A stretch of 64,000 bases of DNA from Clitoria ternatea (taxonomy: Eukaryota > Streptophyta > Magnoliopsida > Fabales > Fabaceae). The stretch spans positions 94,868,001-94,932,000 of the forward strand of contig CM075676.1 in the NCBI GenBank assembly GCA_037962975.1, in the 5' to 3' direction. The notes beneath the pieces were generated by a model. It saw nothing but the letters and a program-made list of their open reading frames with translations, did not search any database and was not told the DNA's origin. How positions within the stretch are numbered: the stretch's first letter is position 1; each line of letters begins with the position of its first letter. The position numbers and the translations under genes are program-made. Shown here piece by piece: positions 59,637 through 64,000 of this stretch.

Positions 59637-62600
59637 TTAAGGCTTGAGAGAAAGGGCTAGACCGAACTTGGTAGATGAACTAATGGTCTTCGTGGAGTCA
59701 TATTCAGCAGATAGGGTTATAAGTGAATTTGGTCTCCATGCTCGTTGGCATAGCATGGCAGCTTTGCCATCATCACTGAATCGTGTCTTTACTACTGTCT
59801 TTGGATCTATTAACTGTGAGCTCCCAATGGTAAATCTATTCTCCGAGGTTTTAAATTTGTGAGAAATTTCAGCAGCAACGGTAAATTTATCTGGGCGATT
59901 AACGTAGTGAATGTAAGATGCCTTTAGGATCCGTCCTTTATCAGCCCTGCACAGTGAGACGATATATTGTTATGTACTTCATCCAAGGTATATACTGTTC
60001 TTATAGTCTGCAGTTATGATAAATATAAATGTATTATCCAAAAATAACTCCATCTCTCAAATAAAAAGGAATAAAAACTCACAAGTATTTAGGAAAGTAT
60101 TCATTTCAGAAAATACTCATGCTTCAAAAAATCACTAAAAATCATCTCATTTTTCAAAGGTGGAATCTGCCAGTATGATTTCCCCATAAATCATAGTCTC
60201 ACAACAACCAATTGAAATATTCCAAGGTTCATTGAAAATTTGAAGGTAAACCTAACAATTGGCCACCTCATTATAGAATCGCTTATCAACAAAATGTAGA
60301 TGCAGAAATATATTTGAGTTTAAATACAACCAATTTGCCCAAGTATTATTTTCTTCAATCAATGCCATGTTTAAATAAATAAAATTCAAAATTTTAGAAA
60401 CTAGAAACACTCCATGGCATTCAATTAATTCAGTTATTTATATACAAAACTTTAGTTGTCTATAACAACTTTTAAGCTTCGGTATGTGCCTATACGGTGA
60501 TAACTTTTTCCTTTCTTCAAGAATAAAAACTATGTAAAATAACAGTCTGTGCTTCCAAAAAGATATAATGTATGAGAGTTAAATTTTCTACCAATGCTTA
60601 TGCATCAGATTTACAATTTTATGTAGCATTTCTGGAACTCTTCTCAGATACTGGTTGAAAACATTTAAAAAAACATCGCAGCTTATTGAAACATAAATAA
60701 TGACAAAATACTAGGTCATAAAACTGAACCAGGAAAATAGGGAACGAACAACACTTACAGCATCAGTGCTGTAGAGAAATCTGGTTTATTGAAGGCAACC
60801 CCAGCACTATATTTTGTGAATGAAGCAGAAGTTGTATTAAATCCAACTTCAGCACCCAGACAAAGATCTTTACTGCCAATTGCAGCTGAAAGCTCCAATA
60901 GAGGGGATGGATTTAAGCCAATACTAGAAAGAATAGCTGCATGAGGATGAAAGTACTGGACATCCAGCTGAGGTAACATTGCATAGTCAGATACATTGTA
61001 GGAACAGCAAAGTAAATTCATTGAGTACATACATATTACTGGACATAAAAAAAAGGAAGGTGTGGTGAAGGAGTTCCCATTATTGCAGGGTTTGGAAGGG
61101 TCAAACTGTCAAACATAAGCAGCCATGGCCCAAGACTAGAGAGGCTGTTTCAAGGATTTACCAAGCTACAACCCAAATATTATAAAATCAGCTTATCCTA
61201 GTCAACATCGTAAATCTTTGCCAATAAGTGTTACCGTGAGAAAACACCGTCTCAATCACATCTCCCCCACACAGAAAACACAATGCATTTTTTTAAACTT
61301 GATGATTTGGTGTATTAGCTTAACAACTTGAGGGTTCTGATTATAAGATAGCAACCAATGTCAATCAAGTGAATCAATCATATGCCAACTACAATATTTT
61401 AGGTATACCTTAAGGTCATAAAGAACACAATCCCTTTGCTCTCTAGAGTTATGTAGATGAAATTTTTTATTATCATATCACTCTGGAAAAGTAGATTATA
61501 CTCAACTATCCTAGCCTGACTTGTAGTCCGGTGTTTTGAAGCTTAAGCTGCTTTTTGCAATACGGAATTTAGTGGAAAATATCATCCAGTCAGTTTTAGA
61601 TACCTGATGATTAAACTTGATTCTTTAGAGCGATAGCTTATCAACTTTTGAGTTCTGATTATAAGTTAGCAACCAATGTCAATCAAGGGAGTCAATTATT
61701 ACCAATAAAATATCAGACACAAGATTTTCAGCATAACTTAAGGTGATAAGGAATGCAATCCCTTTCGCCGCCTAAATTTCGATGAAAAGCTTACATGAAA
61801 AACTGATATTATCCTCTATCATTCCAGGAAAACTAGAATATACTCACTCACCTTTCCTGACTTTTGATCAGGTATACTGAAGCTCAAAGCTGCTTTTGTA
61901 TTATGGAAAATATCATTCACAGTCACTTTTGTAGATACCTGAAGAGGTAAATCAGAGAGAATATCAGTGTGATTGACAGATGGAAAAAATTTCAATGACA
62001 GTGACACATCATAATTGTTAGAACATATGATAATACCCTATTCTGTCCAGTTTTATCATTAAATACCTTGGATTATCCCTTTGCACTACTTTCCCTATTT
62101 CATCATTATCTCTTAGGAGTTGGGATGGATGACCATATTTCCCCATCTTGCCATTTTTTCCCATTTAGTTAAGGTTATGATCAGTATAAACAAGGGTCAG
62201 TGCTTAATGTTTTATGAACATATCAAACAGGTGAATACATAGCAATAGATAAAGTACTCAACAAAATATTATTGAAAATCTAGATTCCCTTTCATCTCTC
62301 TTCCTCTCTCTACAACCAAAACCTCAAAATTCCAGTAATACTAACCACCGTTTTCAGTTAACATTAGCATACATAGCTAAACCAAAATTATGAAGTTTGA
62401 ACTTTTTCTTTTGTAAAGAGAATTTGAACTTCTGCTACAATCAGTTAGTAGCAGCAGTCTCAATGCTATTCATAAATCAAAGAGAGCATATTTTATTACA
62501 AGTAGGGCACTTTTTCTTACTTTAGAGTGTGTGTCAACTTTCACATCCACCGTAGTATTTCCACTCTTGTAATGTGTAAGTATGTCACCAACAAAAATTT

Positions 62601-63548
62601 GATCCTTCTTCGATCCTGTAGCTACAAGGACCTGCCAAATAGAAAATGAATTTGAAGTTTGAAATCAGTGCACTAGACACATAGACAGACTAAAGGTTGC
62701 ACACATTTTACAGTATTTGATAAAACACAAATTAATGCAACTTTCGAGTTGCCATCAGCATCCTCTTTAGCGCTCATGAGAATATGTAAACAATCCATGA
62801 ATTCAGAGATATACATTGCCACAAGTGCCAACTAAATAAACTCAACTTCCTAAAGGAAGGAAAAGGCTATATTCATCTTCTCTAGTACATTTCCATGAAA
62901 GAGGAAGGGGAGAGTTTACAGTAAGTACACAGCACTAGAATTAGTTATTTAGAAATTTACATAATATTTTCAGAGTTAGTATATCCAATGCATTCCCTTA
63001 AATATAGTAAACATGACTACTAATGAACAAATTTCTATAGGATATCAAGAAATTAAGTTGATCTGATCTGACAACCAAAAAATCTTGCCTATAACAATAA
63101 AGTCAAATAACTAGATTAAAATGTCAATATTTGAATGACTACATTTTTATTAACTTCATTTCTATGTCTTTCTTTCCACTTAAAAGTTGAATTATAGAAA
63201 AATAAGTAAATGAAACTTTTACCCTTGTTTAAGCAATCATAGGATGTAATGCACTTATCCTATTATTTTCTAAAGAATCATGCTATCGGATCATAGCTGG
63301 TCAAAAGGAGAAGATTATAAAAAACCACAAACAATCACTATCTTGATACCATTTACAGAATATAATGTTCAGTATATGAGCAAGAGTTACTCCGTATAAT
63401 TAAGAGTTAAGACTACAAAAGGATTTTATAGCTGCTAGAAAATAGAGAGAGCACGTTGCAGAAAGTGGGTTATGCATTACCAATCCAGAGGAGTTTGGAA
63501 TTGTTAGGATAAACTTGTGATCAGTGTTGTAATCCTTGTACAAGAGGT
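59637..63548 (-). CDS. VDAC: Mitochondrial outer-membrane porin (VDAC), exons 2-6; exon 1 outside the window
   Basis: VDAC forms the 19-strand beta-barrel channel for metabolites and ions in the mitochondrial outer membrane. Minus-strand exons: 63548-63481 (starts in an Asp codon; YKDYNTDHKF, TIPNSSG), 62631-62521 (VLVATGSKKDQ, 37 codons), 61938-61852 (VSTKVTVNDIFHNTK, 29 codons), 60967-60759 (LDVQYFHPHAA ... FSTALM) and 59946-59637 (ADKGRILKASYIHYV to stop). All introns are GT-AG and frames join cleanly. About 260 residues are present. The missing first exon would encode the N-terminal helix of about 17 residues, giving the usual 276-277. The last strand KFGLALSLKP matches the porin beta-signal. 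A decayed duplicate of the third exon listed lies downstream in the next intron. No break is seen in the real exons. Confidence 0.96.
61300..61940 (-). repeat. Tandem duplication of VDAC exon 4 and flanking intron
   Basis: Two diverged units of about 310-330 bp, near 61300-61607 and 61608-61940, share TTCTGATTATAAG, AGCAACCAATGTCAATCAAG and the exon region. The right unit holds the functional exon (61938-61852), the left one a relic. Confidence 0.8.
61512..61603 (-). pseudogene. Decayed extra copy of VDAC exon 4
   Basis: On the minus strand, after an intact CAG acceptor, the frame reads VSKTDWMIF...SSLSFKTPDYKSG and then TAG, aligning residue for residue with the real exon's VSTKVTVNDIF...AALSFSIPDQKSGK apart from one extra codon. 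The GT donor is lost and a stop sits at the exon end, so inclusion would truncate the porin. It is most likely spliced out. Confidence 0.8.
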
Positions 63549-64000
63549 CTGCATAATAACAAGAACATTCAAAACTAGATATCAGCCACTGGTGTATTTT
63601 ATAAAAGAAAATTTTGATGATGAGTATTATATAAAATTTAGATGTGACTAGATAGGAAATATAAAGAGGCCCACAATTTTTATTTTTAGACATAGATGCA
63701 TACTAATGATCAGAAAGGGTTTTTAAAAGAATAATTTTAGAGAGAAATTGTTAGCTAACATAGTTTCCAATTTCCATAGAACAGACCAGGATTGCAGAGG
63801 GCTGGTGTACAATGCAGGCGATACATTGAGAAGGTCCATGATCTTGTAAGCTGAGAATATCAACTCAATTTTTTAGGGATATTTGGGTTGGGTGCCTAAA
63901 TTGCTGTGGATGTTTATGACACCATGTCCTACATATTTGGTGGTGCATATGTAAGTGAGGGGCGAAGGAATAATGAACTATAGTACACAAAATTGAAGTG
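63549..64000. other. Part of VDAC intron 1
   Basis: No match to the VDAC first exon is visible on the minus strand, so this should be intron sequence between exon 2 and an exon 1 beyond the window. AT-rich with no other feature. Confidence 0.6.

Overview
The window is plant nuclear DNA, almost certainly from a eudicot and most likely a legume; genus and species cannot be fixed from sequence alone. The grounds are intron-bearing plant genes (a YIP4-type Golgi protein, a mitochondrial porin), a plant BCS1-like AAA-ATPase, an Au-type SINE, and long-LTR chromoviruses with TGTAACATCC termini. Only three host genes are supported, all on the minus strand: an intronless AAA-ATPase (22373-23947), YIP4 (54020-57332, three exons) and VDAC/porin (59637-63548, exons 2-6; exon 1 lies beyond position 64000). 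Decayed fragments of a golgin candidate 5/TMF gene lie at about 26340-27110, in the wrong order.

The remainder is mostly nested transposable elements, resolved here through target-site duplications (TSDs). Positions 3781-4567 hold a non-autonomous hAT element. Positions 6439-18199 appear to be one very old solo LTR, split by a solo LTR at 7399-10768 (TSD TATAT), a minus-oriented solo LTR at 12165-15554 (TSD TGGAG) that itself carries an 805-bp solo LTR at 14420-15224 (TSD CGTTT), and a hAT element at 16931-17820. A gutted Ty1-copia element follows at 18788 to about 21.1 kb.

Positions 30028-50960 are one Ty1-copia element on the minus strand, about 5.03 kb once its insertions are subtracted (250-bp LTRs, TSD AGTAG). 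It carries a MITE in one LTR (TSD TAA), a 2.96-kb solo LTR (33794-46369, TSD AGAAT) that holds a young, almost intact Tekay-type chromovirus (34839-44451, TSD GTATA), a minus-oriented solo LTR (46540-48905, TSD AAAGC) and an 803-bp solo LTR (49292-50094, TSD ACCTT).

The host genes show no functional clustering. The three products act at membranes of different organelles: an N-terminally anchored AAA machine, a Golgi/TGN protein, and the mitochondrial outer-membrane channel. The most unusual structures are in the long LTRs. Four of them share an intron-like layout, and three carry unrelated palindromic words at the same slot 150-290 bp before the LTR end. A decayed tandem copy of VDAC exon 4 and the reordered golgin fragments are also worth following up. 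I found no tRNA or rRNA gene and no CRISPR array.
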